A DNA stretch of 64,000 nt from Natronospirillum sp965602035 (GCA_965602035.1 OZ271919.1:1798001-1862000), one strand, 5' to 3'. Positions 18,137 to 27,157 are shown, numbered from the stretch's first letter. The notes: generated by a model from the sequence alone, not told the origin. Program-made: numbers and translations.

Positions 18137-19135
18137 TCAGCGCAGGCCTGCTTCTTCCAGATACTGACGTGCGCCCGGATGGAAGGGAACAACGTCAATG
18201 GATGACATGACGTCCTGCGTCAGATCACCCATGGCCGGGTGAACGCTACGCAGTTCTTCGTAATTTTCGAACAACGCTTTGGTCAGATTGTACGCTGTCT
18301 GGTTATCCATTCTTTCATGAACAGCGAGAGCCGCACCCAGCGACACTGTCTGGACGTCATCCGGTGCCCACTCATATGTACCACCGGGAATCGTGAACGA
18401 AATCGTACCTGACGCTTCGTTGACCGCTTCCCGGTTGCTTGCATTTCTCAGGGGCAGGAGTTCCAGGTCAACACTGTTCGCGGCCTGCATTATTGAGCTG
18501 TGGCGCACAAACAGGCTGTTCAGCAGCATATCAGCGCGACGGTCCTGCATGAGGCTCATCTGCTCATCGGACGCCGCATATATGACACGACCTCCCCAGC
18601 TCTCGATGTCGTCTTCAGTTACTCCGATCGCGTTCAACATCTCGATGGCAACACTCGACGCGATATTACCTCGGCGGTTGATAGCAATTGTGATTGGCGG
18701 TTGAACCCTGGCGATATCCTCAAAGGAGTCAATGCCATATTCCTCCGCAACCGATTCGCGCATCAATGCCTGCATTGGCGCCCACGTATACAAATAAGAC
18801 AGTACACGAATGTCATCAGCCGGTTCGCGGAACGGTTCTGCGCCATTCTGAGCCAGCAAGAGTTCGGCGTCATGAATGATGCCCATATCGGCCTGATCGC
18901 GCTGGAGAATGGCAACATTCGCGATACCACCTCCTGACGTCTGGTAGGTGATAGTAGAGCCTGGGTATTCCGCTCGGACCGCGGCGTCTATGCCGGCACC
19001 CAACAATGACCAGAGTCCGCCCGGTGACGCGCCTGCTACCGTCATTTCATACGGTTGCGCGTGTACGGGATTGAACGCCAACGCTGCTCCCGTCAGCGCT
19101 GCCAGCTGGAATGAACGTTTAATCATGTTTTTCAT
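18137..19135 (-). CDS. TAXI-family TRAP transporter solute-binding protein
   Basis: A 332-residue periplasmic receptor. Residues 1-26 form a signal peptide (KRSFQLAALTGAALAF, cleavage after VHA). The mature part has TAXI features: MTVAGASPGGLWSLLGAGIDAAV, YQTSGGGIANVAILQRDQADMGI and GTYEWAPDDVQTVSLGAAL. The ATG at 19135 has GAGGTG upstream; the longer frame to 19177 would spoil the signal peptide. It binds the ligand for the fused permease. An aromatic or other dicarboxylate is likely from context. Confidence 0.92.
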   Translation of the reverse strand: MKNMIKRSFQLAALTGAALAFNPVHAQPYEMTVAGASPGGLWSLLGAGIDAAVRAEYPGSTITYQTSGGGIANVAILQRDQADMGIIHDAELLLAQNGAEPFREPADDIRVLSYLYTWAPMQALMRESVAEEYGIDSFEDIARVQPPITIAINRRGNIASSVAIEMLNAIGVTEDDIESWGGRVIYAASDEQMSLMQDRRADMLLNSLFVRHSSIMQAANSVDLELLPLRNASNREAVNEASGTISFTIPGGTYEWAPDDVQTVSLGAALAVHERMDNQTAYNLTKALFENYEELRSVHPAMGDLTQDVMSSIDVVPFHPGARQYLEEAGLR

Positions 19136-19229
19136 TGCACACCTCAATTGCCTTTTATGGTTATTTACGATGACCACCCGGTCAGGGTGGATTCACTGGT
19201 GCTCGGGTCAGACAGCAATACAGATTGTT

Positions 19230-20537
19230 CTACTGGTTGCTTGCTGCCTTTACGTTGGACTCTTTTTCTTCCGGAGCGGCACCGATCTCACGCCACTCAG
19301 TCCCTTTCTCCACGATGCCCTCGAATGAATTGAGCTTGTGGTGCGGAATGTGCGGCTCTGTACGACCGATTACAGGTCCGCCATCACGAACCGTTTTGGC
19401 CGCCTGCACCATTTGTCGGCGGAATTCGACAATCGCCACGTCACTGGCGCCCAATACATCATCCGACCGATCGGCTATGGGACCCATAGTCTCCCACATG
19501 GCTATATCCTGATTCGGGATGCCCTTGATGCCGGTAAAGCTTTCACCGGTTTTCATCAGAATTCGATCCTGCCAGTAATCGTTCTCGAAGTTCCTGAATC
19601 GATTGAACTTTTCATCAAGATCAATACCTACCTGCATGCCCAGGAACTTGCGCCACTGCTCTGCATCCGGCGTCGTGGCGGGATCGCCCCATGCGATGAA
19701 ATGAAACATGGTGTGAGTGTCATCCATCGGCACATGCAGAATCGCTACTTCATAGCGATTGTTCGGCGGTATCTGGACCGTGTAGGGCGCTATGAACAAC
19801 GTCGTGCGCACATATTCATGTGTTTTGGCGTTCTTGATCGGCCGACGTGTGGCGGCATAACGAAAACCGAACGGGGTTGTCTGAACCTGAAGCTTCGGTG
19901 CACGGTCAGTTGACGGCCGATACCAGAGCTTGTCATCAGCCTCCGCTCGGTCTTTCCGGTGCGGCACCATGTCAGTTGAATGCAGAGTTGACGAGTGTGC
20001 AGAATCAATCGCACCCTCGAGAATCTGTGCCCAGTTACAATCTATCTTGCACTTCGCAACCGACACCTTGGTTTCCTCGGAGGGATAGAAAACCGGCGTT
20101 TCAAATTCCGGAACGTTCTCCTGATCGCCCATGTAAACCCAGATGATGCCCGCCTCTTCATGGGTCTTATAGGCTTTGTGCTTCACCTTCTCGGCCATCG
20201 GCGATCCTTTGGGCTCAGATGGCATTTCAAGAATGTTGCCCTCAACATCTACTTTCCAGCCATGGTACAGGCAGCGCAGGCCACACTCTTCATTCCTACC
20301 TAACGCAAGACTGGCTCTTCGGTGGGGACACCGCTCGTCGACCACCCCCACGCGTCCGTCTGTATCCCTGAATGCTACTAAATCCTCTCCGAGCAGGCGG
20401 ACTCGCACAGGCTTTCCATCTTCTTCTTCAATCTCTTCAGAGAGGCACGCCGGCATCCAGTGATTGCGAAAAATCTGGCCCATTGGCGCATCGCCTTCGA
20501 CGCGGCACATGAGGTCGTTTTCTTCGTTGGTCAGCAT
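19230..20537 (-). CDS. Rieske aromatic-ring-hydroxylating oxygenase, phthalate-dioxygenase type
   Basis: A 435-residue terminal oxygenase. The Rieske 2Fe-2S ligands are C70/H72 (CPHRRAS) and C89/H92 (CLYHGW). The mononuclear-iron site is in ILEGAIDSAHSSTLHS with H181 and H186 and a bridging acid at D178. Length and the N-terminus (MLTNEENDLMCRVEGDAPMG) resemble the single-component phthalate 4,5-dioxygenase/vanillate demethylase group, which works with a class IA reductase such as the one at 12430. It is divergent from the TPP-enzyme gene, with a TTAGATATCTAA palindrome about 50 bp upstream. Confidence 0.93.
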   Translation of the reverse strand: MLTNEENDLMCRVEGDAPMGQIFRNHWMPACLSEEIEEEDGKPVRVRLLGEDLVAFRDTDGRVGVVDERCPHRRASLALGRNEECGLRCLYHGWKVDVEGNILEMPSEPKGSPMAEKVKHKAYKTHEEAGIIWVYMGDQENVPEFETPVFYPSEETKVSVAKCKIDCNWAQILEGAIDSAHSSTLHSTDMVPHRKDRAEADDKLWYRPSTDRAPKLQVQTTPFGFRYAATRRPIKNAKTHEYVRTTLFIAPYTVQIPPNNRYEVAILHVPMDDTHTMFHFIAWGDPATTPDAEQWRKFLGMQVGIDLDEKFNRFRNFENDYWQDRILMKTGESFTGIKGIPNQDIAMWETMGPIADRSDDVLGASDVAIVEFRRQMVQAAKTVRDGGPVIGRTEPHIPHHKLNSFEGIVEKGTEWREIGAAPEEKESNVKAASNQ

Positions 20538-20589
20538 TGTTCACCTCGTTCGATTTTCCAGCCCAGACCATACTTCTTACATTTATAAG

Positions 20590-20601
20590 TTAGATATCTA
20601 A
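20590..20601. promoter_or_regulatory. Candidate MarR operator (TTAGATATCTAA), copy 2
   Basis: Identical to the palindrome at 11574-11585. It lies 53 bp upstream of the Rieske oxygenase start, inside the 373-bp gene-free divergent region 20538-20910. That region also holds two further half-conserved copies nearer the TPP-enzyme gene. No other feature is seen in it. Confidence 0.65.
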
Positions 20602-20825
20602 GTTTATTTGTCAAGCGATTTTGCTGGATAGAATTCTGTAACCCGCTATCGGTGTCGGATGCTGAACGGCGCCGGCACCACCGACCGCTTCTTTTTCTCT
20701 CACTGAGGGGCTTGTAATTCTTCCTCGGCGGACCGGTATAGCTGGCAGACAGGAGTTTTGTTCGCTGTTGGACTGACGCCTTTTCCGATCCGCCAACAGA
20801 CCAACATATAACGTTTTCAATATAC

Positions 20826-20837
20826 TTAGGAATCTAA
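20826..20837. promoter_or_regulatory. Candidate MarR operator (TTAGGAATCTAA), copy 3
   Basis: TTAG-N4-CTAA half-site pair flanked by AC and CTT, matching the other copies outside the central four bases. It lies 74 bp upstream of the TPP-enzyme start. Confidence 0.55.
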
Positions 20838-20875
20838 CTTTTATTTAACAGGAAGAACTGTCCGATCTATGTTAC

Positions 20876-20887
20876 TTAGCAATCTAA
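20876..20887. promoter_or_regulatory. Candidate MarR operator (TTAGCAATCTAA), copy 4
   Basis: TTAG-N4-CTAA within ACTTAGCAATCTAAGT, a palindrome extended to 16 bp with a mismatched centre. It is 50 bp from copy 3 and 23 bp before the ATG at 20911, so bound protein would block transcription or early elongation of the TPP-enzyme operon. Confidence 0.55.
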
Positions 20888-20910
20888 GTTAATTATAAAG
20901 ATAAAAACCG

Positions 20911-22641
20911 ATGAATAGAGATGTTGAACACTCAGGGCAGACTCTCGAGACGAGCGAATTATGCTGGGGCAGTGACCTTGTTGCATGGACGCTTCGCAAC
21001 CTCCCGATCGACCACATCGCCCTGAATCCTGGAGCGAGCTACCGAGGCCTTCATGACAGCCTTGTGAACTTGCTGCACGACCAGAATCCCGACATGTTTG
21101 TCTGCCTGCATGAAGAGCATGCGGTGGCCATCGCACATGGATATGCAAAGGTTCTGGAACGCCCCATGGCGGTCGCCGTTCACAGCAACGTTGGCTTAAT
21201 GCATGCGACCATGGCGATCTACAATGCCTGGTGCGACCGCGCACCCATCGTCATTCTGGGAGCAACTGGCCCAGTCGATGCCAACAAACGCCGACCTTGG
21301 ATTGATTGGATTCATACGTCCCAAGACCAGGGGGCTCTGGTCCGGTCGTACGTCAAATGGGATGATCAGCCCGGTTCGCCACAAGCGGCAATGGAATCAG
21401 TGGCGCGTGGGTATCAGTTGTCGTCTCGGGCGCCAAAGGGGCCTGTCTACATTTGCCTGGACGTTGGCATGCAGGAACAACGGCTCACCGATGTCCCCTC
21501 TTTGCCGGATTTGGCCCGCTTTCAACCGGCCGACGCGCCGGCGGCGACTGACGAGTCAATTAAACGACTGGCAGGCACGCTGAAACACAGCACACGAATC
21601 GTGATTCTTGCAGGCCGGGTGTCACGGGATCCAGAAGCGTGGGAACAACGCATTGCATTGGCTGAACGTCTGGGCGCCACCGTACTGACCGATCTCAAAG
21701 TTGCCGCCGCTTTCCCCAGCAAGCACCCGCTGCATCCGTTTGACCCTGCCTTCAAGCTGGAGCCTTCCGCCAATGAATTGCTGGCTAAGGCCGATGTCAT
21801 TCTGAGCCTGGACTGGCTGGACCTCGGCGGAACACTTTACAGCGTCTGGCCAGACGGAAAACCAAGTGCAACAGTCATTAATATTTCCCTGGATGACTAT
21901 ACGATCAATGGCTGGTCCATGAATCATCAGAGGATGGCGCCAATTGATTTACCGGTCATCGCCGACGTAGATCAGGTAGTCGCCGCATTACTCCCAGAGA
22001 TCGAGTGTGCCTCTCATGTTAGGTCAACGCATACTGCCAAGGGTAAAGATCTGCCGGCGCTGCATGACCCATTGGACATGGGAGGGCTGGCGGCACTGCT
22101 GCATGATCATTTCGGAAATACATCGGTGTCATGGCTGAGGTTTCCTCTCGGCTGGGCCACCGAATACTGCGACCTGCGACATCCCCTTGACTATCTTGGA
22201 TACGACGGCGGCGCCGGGGTCGGTTCAGGCCCTGGTATTGCGATCGGGGCCGCACTTGCCCTTAAAGGCAGTGATCGTCTGCCCATCGCTGTATTGGGCG
22301 ACGGTGATGTAATGATGGCGATCAATGCCCTCTGGACAGCCGCTCGGCATGATATTCCGCTTCTGATCGTTGTCGCCAACAATCAGGCTTATTTCAATGA
22401 TGTTGCCCATCAGGAGGCCGTCGCCGTTGTTCGCAACCGGGATACGGAGAACAAATGGGTCGGTCAAAAGCTAGACCGGCCGCCCATAGATATTCCCGCA
22501 ATGGCCAGAGCGCAAGGCTGGTTCGCCGGCGATTCGGTCGCCACCGGCGCTGAGCTGGTGAAGGCTTTGCCCTCAGCCGTTGCCGCAGTGAATGGGGCCA
22601 CCAGGACTGAGACAGATGCGGGACTATGCGGGATATGGTGA
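20911..22641 (+). pseudogene. Thiamine-pyrophosphate enzyme (benzoylformate decarboxylase-like), 3' end displaced by prophage
   Basis: A TPP-dependent decarboxylase-type enzyme. The N-terminal PYR domain carries the activating Glu in CLHEEHAVAIAHGYAKV; a central DHS-like domain follows; the PP domain has the GDG...NN motif (VLGDGDVMMAINALWTAA to VVANNQAYFND). Native sequence runs to codon 560 (V in PSAVAAV). The Mu-like prophage then inserts, so this frame adds 16 phage-encoded residues and stops at 22641. The native last 28 codons lie at 59784-59867. Restored length is 588. The truncated protein keeps both TPP domains and might fold, but it has lost its C-terminal strand and helix. Confidence 0.9.
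22584..22588 (+). repeat. Left copy of 5-bp target-site duplication (CGCAG)
   Basis: CGCAG lies immediately before the prophage's terminal TG at 22589 and is repeated at 59777-59781 right after the terminal CA. A 5-bp duplication is the hallmark of Mu-family transposition. Joining the flanks through one copy restores the TPP-enzyme reading frame (AVAAV followed by RSGKPALIDARI). Confidence 0.93.
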
Positions 22642-22761
22642 AACGTCGCGGGATCTCAGGCGTGGTGCGGCCTCCAGCAGGTCAACGCCGAACCGGTGCG
22701 CAAGTTGAAAGATTTGAGACAAACGCCGCGATCGCCTAAATGGGCCACACGACATGAGACA
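22589..22761 (+). promoter_or_regulatory. Prophage left end (attL) with three transposase-site-like repeats
   Basis: Starts TGAATGGGGCC. Three TTTGAGACA-like motifs follow in the same orientation: ACTGAGACA (22606-22614), TTTGAGACA (22713-22721) and CATGAGACA (22753-22761). The first starts 17 nt inside the end, exactly as the first motif at the right end does. By analogy with Mu they are L1-L3 transposase-binding sites. The 208 nt from the end to the repressor stop hold no gene apart from the run-on of the interrupted host frame. Confidence 0.75.
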
Positions 22762-22796
22762 GTGTAACCGGGTGGTGCGGGCCGTTTATAGATCGT

Positions 22797-23516
22797 TTAA
22801 ACCCTCTTCCCAATCCACACCACTCGACCGACTACCTGCAGGCGCTTGGCGCTCTCTTCGCTGACGTGCTGGTCCTTGTAGTGGTCGTTATCAGACCGCA
22901 CCCAGAAACCTCCCTCCCAGTCGCGCTGCAGGCGCTTGGCTACCAGGTCATCCTCTACGCGCAACACGTAGATAGAGTCATCTCTGACCGTCTCCTGCGA
23001 CACATCGACCAGCAGTATATCCCCCTCCGACACCGTGGGTTCCATGGAGTTGCCCTTGGCTGAGACCAGGGCCAGGTGCGCCTCCTGGAGCCCCTCACGA
23101 CGCAGCCATTCGCGCCGGAACGCCATGCGGTGAAGCTCATGTTCAGCATCAACCACAGTCCCTGCGCCAGCGCTCACCTCGATGTCGTAGCGTGGAATAA
23201 GCGCGTACTCATCGAAGAAATCGTAGTCGGCGTCACGCGTGCTGTGACTGGGCTCCGACTCCTTGCCGGTCGCCAGCCACTCTACCGAGACCCCTGCGGC
23301 CCCTGCAATGGCGATTAGCTGAGGGCGAGTAGGCTCTCCTCCAGAAAAGTACCTGCGAATTCCGCCTTGTGACAACCCAGCCTTTTTTGCTAGCGCTGAA
23401 ACGCTACCCACTTCGGCGGCACACACTCTCATGCGCAACACAAAAGCGCTTTCAACTTCGTCCTTTGAACCTGAAAGGCTAGGCTTACCTTTTTCCGATT
23501 GTTTAATGTTCGCCAT
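22797..23516 (-). CDS. Prophage repressor (HTH + S24/LexA-like domain)
   Basis: A lysogeny repressor of about 239 residues. The N-terminal HTH spans VSALAKKAGLSQGGIRRYFSG. The C-terminal S24 domain has SAKGNSMEPTVSEGDILLVD (nucleophile Ser) and a downstream Lys in DDLVAKRLQRD. SAGAGTVVDAEHE near the domain junction is a plausible autocleavage region. It is transcribed leftward toward the end, divergent from ner. The ATG at 23516 is chosen over a GTG at 23546, although neither has a strong ribosome site. An SOS-responsive switch is inferred from the S24 domain. Confidence 0.9.
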   Translation of the reverse strand: MANIKQSEKGKPSLSGSKDEVESAFVLRMRVCAAEVGSVSALAKKAGLSQGGIRRYFSGGEPTRPQLIAIAGAAGVSVEWLATGKESEPSHSTRDADYDFFDEYALIPRYDIEVSAGAGTVVDAEHELHRMAFRREWLRREGLQEAHLALVSAKGNSMEPTVSEGDILLVDVSQETVRDDSIYVLRVEDDLVAKRLQRDWEGGFWVRSDNDHYKDQHVSEESAKRLQVVGRVVWIGKRV

Positions 23517-23546
23517 AACCTGTTGTTTCCAAAAGGAATTAACCAC

Positions 23547-23666
23547 TTTCCCCGTGTTTATCGTGAAAGCGCTAAGTTTAAAGCTCTAAAACGCTTGACT
23601 GTTCTATCTATATAGCGCTATCGTTGAGACATGATCACAATAGAAACCGGCAGGAATCTTTAGAAC
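23547..23666. promoter_or_regulatory. Early control region between repressor and ner
   Basis: A 120-bp AT-rich divergent region with reiterated GCGCT-like words: AAAGCGCT near 23566, AAAGCTCT, AAACGCTT and TAGCGCTA. Similar AGCGCT words occur inside the 5' part of the repressor gene. A candidate rightward promoter is TTGACT (23595-23600), 18 nt, TATCGT (23619-23624). The repeats are likely operators for the repressor and/or the Ner-like protein. Confidence 0.55.
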
Positions 23667-23957
23667 ATGACCAAACGAAAGAGCGTTAAAAAAACCAGCC
23701 GTAAAGACTGGCATCGCGCCGACATCGTGGCGGCGTTGCGCAAGGCCGGCTGGAGCCTCCGTCGCCTAGCCACACACCATGGCTACGCCTCACCGACCAC
23801 GCTCACAAACGCGCTGGATCGGCCCTGGCCAAAAGGCCAGAAGATCATCGCCGACGCGATCGGCAAGCACCCGGCCACCATCTGGCCGAGCCGCTACGAT
23901 GATACCACTCGCACACCCAATGGGTGTAGTCGATCCAGTGATCAGCAGGCTGCATAG
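23667..23957 (+). CDS. ner: Ner-like DNA-binding protein
   Basis: A 96-residue basic protein like Mu Ner and SfsB/Nlp, which down-regulate early phage transcription. The conserved core is KDWHRADIVAALRKAGWSLRRLATHHGY, then TLTNALDRPWPKGQKIIADAIGKHPATIWPSRY, covering the helix-turn-helix and the family tail. The C-terminal 15-20 residues are unconserved. First gene of the rightward early operon, directly behind the early control region. Confidence 0.9.
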   Translation: MTKRKSVKKTSRKDWHRADIVAALRKAGWSLRRLATHHGYASPTTLTNALDRPWPKGQKIIADAIGKHPATIWPSRYDDTTRTPNGCSRSSDQQAA

Positions 23958-24062
23958 AGCGTCTCCGTTGTTGCCATGTCTTCAAGGTAGGCGGGCGCCA
24001 GCCCCTTGCCAAGGTGCAGGCAGCAACAGCGTTTGGACGCCTCGCGTAACAGGAGGGTGCAG

Positions 24063-24545
24063 ATGAATCGTAAGCGCTGGAAGCCAGTACAGCCGCAGAG
24101 CATGCAGCACGCTATCAGGCTGTGCCTGGACTACGCCCTGCACAAGCACAACCGGAGCGTGGCCCGCGTGGCCGAGCTGATCGGCACGACTGAGTGGGCG
24201 GTCTACAAGTGGATGAGTGAGGGCTCTATCCCATCGGTCCGGATACGGCCGTTCGAGTTCGCTTGTGATGCGACCTACATCACCCAGTACATCGCCAGCA
24301 GTGCACAGAAGCTGCTGATCGACATACCGGCCGGGCGCACCGGCGACCAGGACGATCTGCTGGATCTGCAGAACCAATTGAATGACGCCGTCCATCTGCT
24401 GACCCGGTTTTACCGTGGCGAGGCGGAGACGGATGACGTGTTGCAGGGCATCACCTGCGCCATGCAACAACTGGCCGGCCACCGGGAGAACGTGCGCAAG
24501 CATGACAACCCGGAGCTGGCTCTGTTTGAGGGAGATCAGCAATGA
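24063..24545 (+). CDS. Phage early protein, possible HTH regulator
   Basis: A 160-residue protein of unknown function. A helix-turn-helix-like stretch, RSVARVAELIGTTEWAVYKWMSEGSIP, lies near residues 33-60. The C-terminal half is predicted helical and acidic (DQDDLLDLQNQLNDAVHLLTRFYRGEAETDD). The ATG at 24063 is chosen because AGGAGG lies nine bases upstream; the frame is open from 24006. Position between ner and the transposase suggests a role in early regulation or in the choice between transposition and lysogeny. Confidence 0.75.
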   Translation: MNRKRWKPVQPQSMQHAIRLCLDYALHKHNRSVARVAELIGTTEWAVYKWMSEGSIPSVRIRPFEFACDATYITQYIASSAQKLLIDIPAGRTGDQDDLLDLQNQLNDAVHLLTRFYRGEAETDDVLQGITCAMQQLAGHRENVRKHDNPELALFEGDQQ

Positions 24546-24554
24546 GCCAACCAA

Positions 24555-25001
24555 CTAACCAACTGCAGGAGCCTCGCCAAACGGATCAGGGAGGTCAGCA
24601 AATGGCCAGTAGGTCGGGAAGTTGTCCATCAACTCCGTGGCCGCATCAGCGGCCTGCAGAAACAGGAAGCTCTTCGCGGGCGCGTAGCCGGCAGAAACAC
24701 CTTTGTCAGACGCCAGGCGAAGCCAAGCCTCTGCGCATCGGGCCGTATATGCTGCTGCGATCAGGAGTGCATGGCGTTCTGTTTCGTCAGACACAGAATG
24801 GAGGATGGGTTCGCGCTCGGATTTTGGCACGCCAAACAGCGTCCGGATGTCACCTGCATGCTCATCCAAAAACGCGCGGAAGCCTGCCGACCCGAGTCGT
24901 TCGCAGGATCGGGAGACGGCTTTCAGGTCTTCTTCAGCCAGGAGGCTCAGTACCCAAATACGCTCCTCTATCGCCCAATCGCTGTACTGATCAATGTCCA
25001 T
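24555..25001 (-). CDS. Opposite-strand accessory gene in the early region, function unknown
   Basis: A 148-residue acidic, mostly helical protein that I do not recognise. It is real rather than a shadow: an AGAGGAG ribosome site lies nine bases before its ATG, and the rightward early genes leave exactly this 526-nt gap for it. Notable segments are DWAIEERIWVLSLLAEEDLKA and LIAAAYTARCAEAWLRLASD. It is transcribed against the early operon, so it is likely expressed from the lysogen, like a moron. Possible roles include superinfection exclusion or modulation of the transposase. Confidence 0.7.
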   Translation of the reverse strand: MDIDQYSDWAIEERIWVLSLLAEEDLKAVSRSCERLGSAGFRAFLDEHAGDIRTLFGVPKSEREPILHSVSDETERHALLIAAAYTARCAEAWLRLASDKGVSAGYAPAKSFLFLQAADAATELMDNFPTYWPFADLPDPFGEAPAVG

Positions 25002-25071
25002 CGCGTCGCTCCTCTTGTGGCGTGAATCATAGGTACCAGTTCAGAGCATACCCGGACAAGGAAGATCAGTC

Positions 25072-27081
25072 ATGAGCCAACAGGAGTGGTACACACCAAA
25101 GGAATTGGCCGGGCTGCCGGGCATGCCGGGGACGGTACAAGGGGTTCACGTCCGAGCCAAGCGCGACAAGTGGGAAAGCCGCAAACGCGCTGCCCGAGGC
25201 GGTGGCCGTGAGTACGCCCTGAGCTCCCTGCCGCCGGAAACCCAGGCGGCATTGATAAAATCCGAAACCGTCGCATCGGCGCCGAATGTGCCGCTGGCTC
25301 CAACGAACAACAAACCGCGCAGCATCGACCGCGAGAGCCTGTGGGACGCCTATGAGCGTCGCCCGAGCGGCCAGAAAGAAGAGGCGGCGCGCCGGCTGCG
25401 TGCCCTGCAGAGTGTAGAGCGCTTGGTTGAGAATGGCATCGGGCGCAGCAAGGCAGTGGTCGAGACGGCAGGCGTCTTTGGCGAGAGCCGGGCGACGCTG
25501 TACCGGTGGCAAAAGGCAGTTAAAGGGCTCGACCGGTCTGACTGGCTTGCCGCGCTGGTGCCGAGCTACGCCGGGCAAACCAATGCCGCCGACATCACCC
25601 CGGCCGCCTGGGAATTCTTCAAGGCCTGTTACTTGCGCCCGGAAGCTCCGAGCGTTGCCGCTTGTTACGAGTGGACCAAAGAGGCCGCCAGGGAGAATGA
25701 CTGGCAGGTGCCGAGCCGGCGCACCATCCTGCGCTGGGCCAACGAGATACCCCGCACCTTGCGGGTGTTGAAGCGCGAGGGCGAGTACGCCCTGCTGCGC
25801 CTCTACCCGTCACAGCAGCGCACTGTGCGCGACATGCACGCCCTGCACTGGATCAATGGCGACGGGTATCAGCACAACGTGTTTGTGAAGATGGACCCGA
25901 GCGATCCAGAGGAAAAGCCCTGGCGCCCGAAAACCTGGTTCTGGCAGGACATTTTCAGTCGCCGCTTTGTGGCCTGGCGAACGGACCGCACCGAACATAC
26001 CGACGTTATACGCCTGTCGCTGGGTGACCTGCTGGAGGATTGGGGTATTCCGGATCACGCCACCATCGACAACACGCGCGCGGCGGCGAACAAGTGGATC
26101 ACCGGCGGCGTGCCCAACCGGTACCGCTTCAAGATCAAAGAGGAAGACCCGATCGGCCTCATGCCGCAGCTCGGCATCCAGGTGCACTGGACCACCGTGC
26201 ACAACGGCAAAGGCCACGGCCAGGCCAAACCCGTTGAACGCGCGTTCGGCGTCGGCGGACTCGGCGAATACGTTGACAAGCACCCAAGGCTCGCTGGCTG
26301 CTACAGCGGCCCCAACGTGATGGCCAAACCGGAGAACTATCAGGACCGCGCGGTCAGCTTCAAGGAGTTCTGCGAAGTGTTGGCGGATGCGATCCGCTCC
26401 TGGAATCAGCGTGAGGGCCGGCGCACCGAAATGGCGGCAGGGCAACTGTCATTCGACCAGGTGTTCCGCCAGAGCTACGAGCGAAGCGCGCACCTGATCC
26501 GCCGCGCAACCGAGGCGCAGCGACGTATGTGGATGCTCGCGGCCGAGTCCGTGACTGTCCATAAGGATGCCAGCGTGGCGCTGAATATCAGTGGCGGACC
26601 GAACGGCAAGAACCGCTATGCGTGCGACGCGCTGATCGAGTACGTCGGGCGCAAGCTGGTGGTGCGGTTTGATCCGGATCACCTCCAGGAGAGCGTGCAC
26701 CTGTACCAGGCTGACGGCCGGTACATCGGTGAGGCCGAATGCATCATCGCGGCTGGATTCGGCGATACATCAGCTGGTCGCGAGTGGCGCCGGCAGAAAA
26801 AGCGCCACCTCAAGAGCGCCAAAGATCTCGCGGCCGCAGAGGTCAGCATGACCGCACTGGAAGCGGCGAACTATCTGCCCGCTGGCACTGGCTCCGAGGA
26901 AGAGCCCGCCCCGCAGACCAACGTGTACCGAGGCAACTGGCCGCAATCTCAGCAAGCTCGCCAGGTGGCGGGCAGTGATGTCGTACCCGATGAGGAGGAC
27001 GAAGAAAGCCCAGCCGACCGGCACCGGTTCAACGACCAGGTGTTGCAGTCTCTGGAGAAATGGAAGCGAAACAAGGTGTGA
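25072..27081 (+). CDS. MuA-type DDE transposase
   Basis: A 669-residue transposase that joins phage ends to target DNA for integration and replicative transposition. The N-terminal Mu DNA-binding domain begins WYTPKELAGLPGMPGTVQG. A second HTH region spans about 85-145. The retroviral-integrase-like core has D264 (INGDGYQHN), D333 (TIDNTRAA) and E389 (PVERAFG), very close to the D269/D336/E392 of Mu. The C-terminal portion is acidic and basic in turn, as in the MuB-contacting domain III. AAGGAAG precedes the ATG. It should recognise the TTTGAGACA-like sites at both ends. Confidence 0.97.
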   Translation: MSQQEWYTPKELAGLPGMPGTVQGVHVRAKRDKWESRKRAARGGGREYALSSLPPETQAALIKSETVASAPNVPLAPTNNKPRSIDRESLWDAYERRPSGQKEEAARRLRALQSVERLVENGIGRSKAVVETAGVFGESRATLYRWQKAVKGLDRSDWLAALVPSYAGQTNAADITPAAWEFFKACYLRPEAPSVAACYEWTKEAARENDWQVPSRRTILRWANEIPRTLRVLKREGEYALLRLYPSQQRTVRDMHALHWINGDGYQHNVFVKMDPSDPEEKPWRPKTWFWQDIFSRRFVAWRTDRTEHTDVIRLSLGDLLEDWGIPDHATIDNTRAAANKWITGGVPNRYRFKIKEEDPIGLMPQLGIQVHWTTVHNGKGHGQAKPVERAFGVGGLGEYVDKHPRLAGCYSGPNVMAKPENYQDRAVSFKEFCEVLADAIRSWNQREGRRTEMAAGQLSFDQVFRQSYERSAHLIRRATEAQRRMWMLAAESVTVHKDASVALNISGGPNGKNRYACDALIEYVGRKLVVRFDPDHLQESVHLYQADGRYIGEAECIIAAGFGDTSAGREWRRQKKRHLKSAKDLAAAEVSMTALEAANYLPAGTGSEEEPAPQTNVYRGNWPQSQQARQVAGSDVVPDEEDEESPADRHRFNDQVLQSLEKWKRNKV

Positions 27082-27157
27082 AAAATGGCCCTGTGAGAAC
27101 GCACTCCGCAGGGCCCAAATGGGCAGAAAGCCCGATCTAAAGCAGGAGAACTATAGC

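Noticed and set aside
20911..22641. Treating the 576-codon frame as an intact enzyme gene
   Set aside because: The last 16 codons are phage DNA beyond the CGCAG duplication, and the native 28-codon end is found at the right junction.
24542..25075. A rightward 177-codon frame opposite the 24555-25001 gene
   Set aside because: Composition is arginine/serine/proline-rich like an antisense shadow, and the leftward frame has the strong ribosome site.
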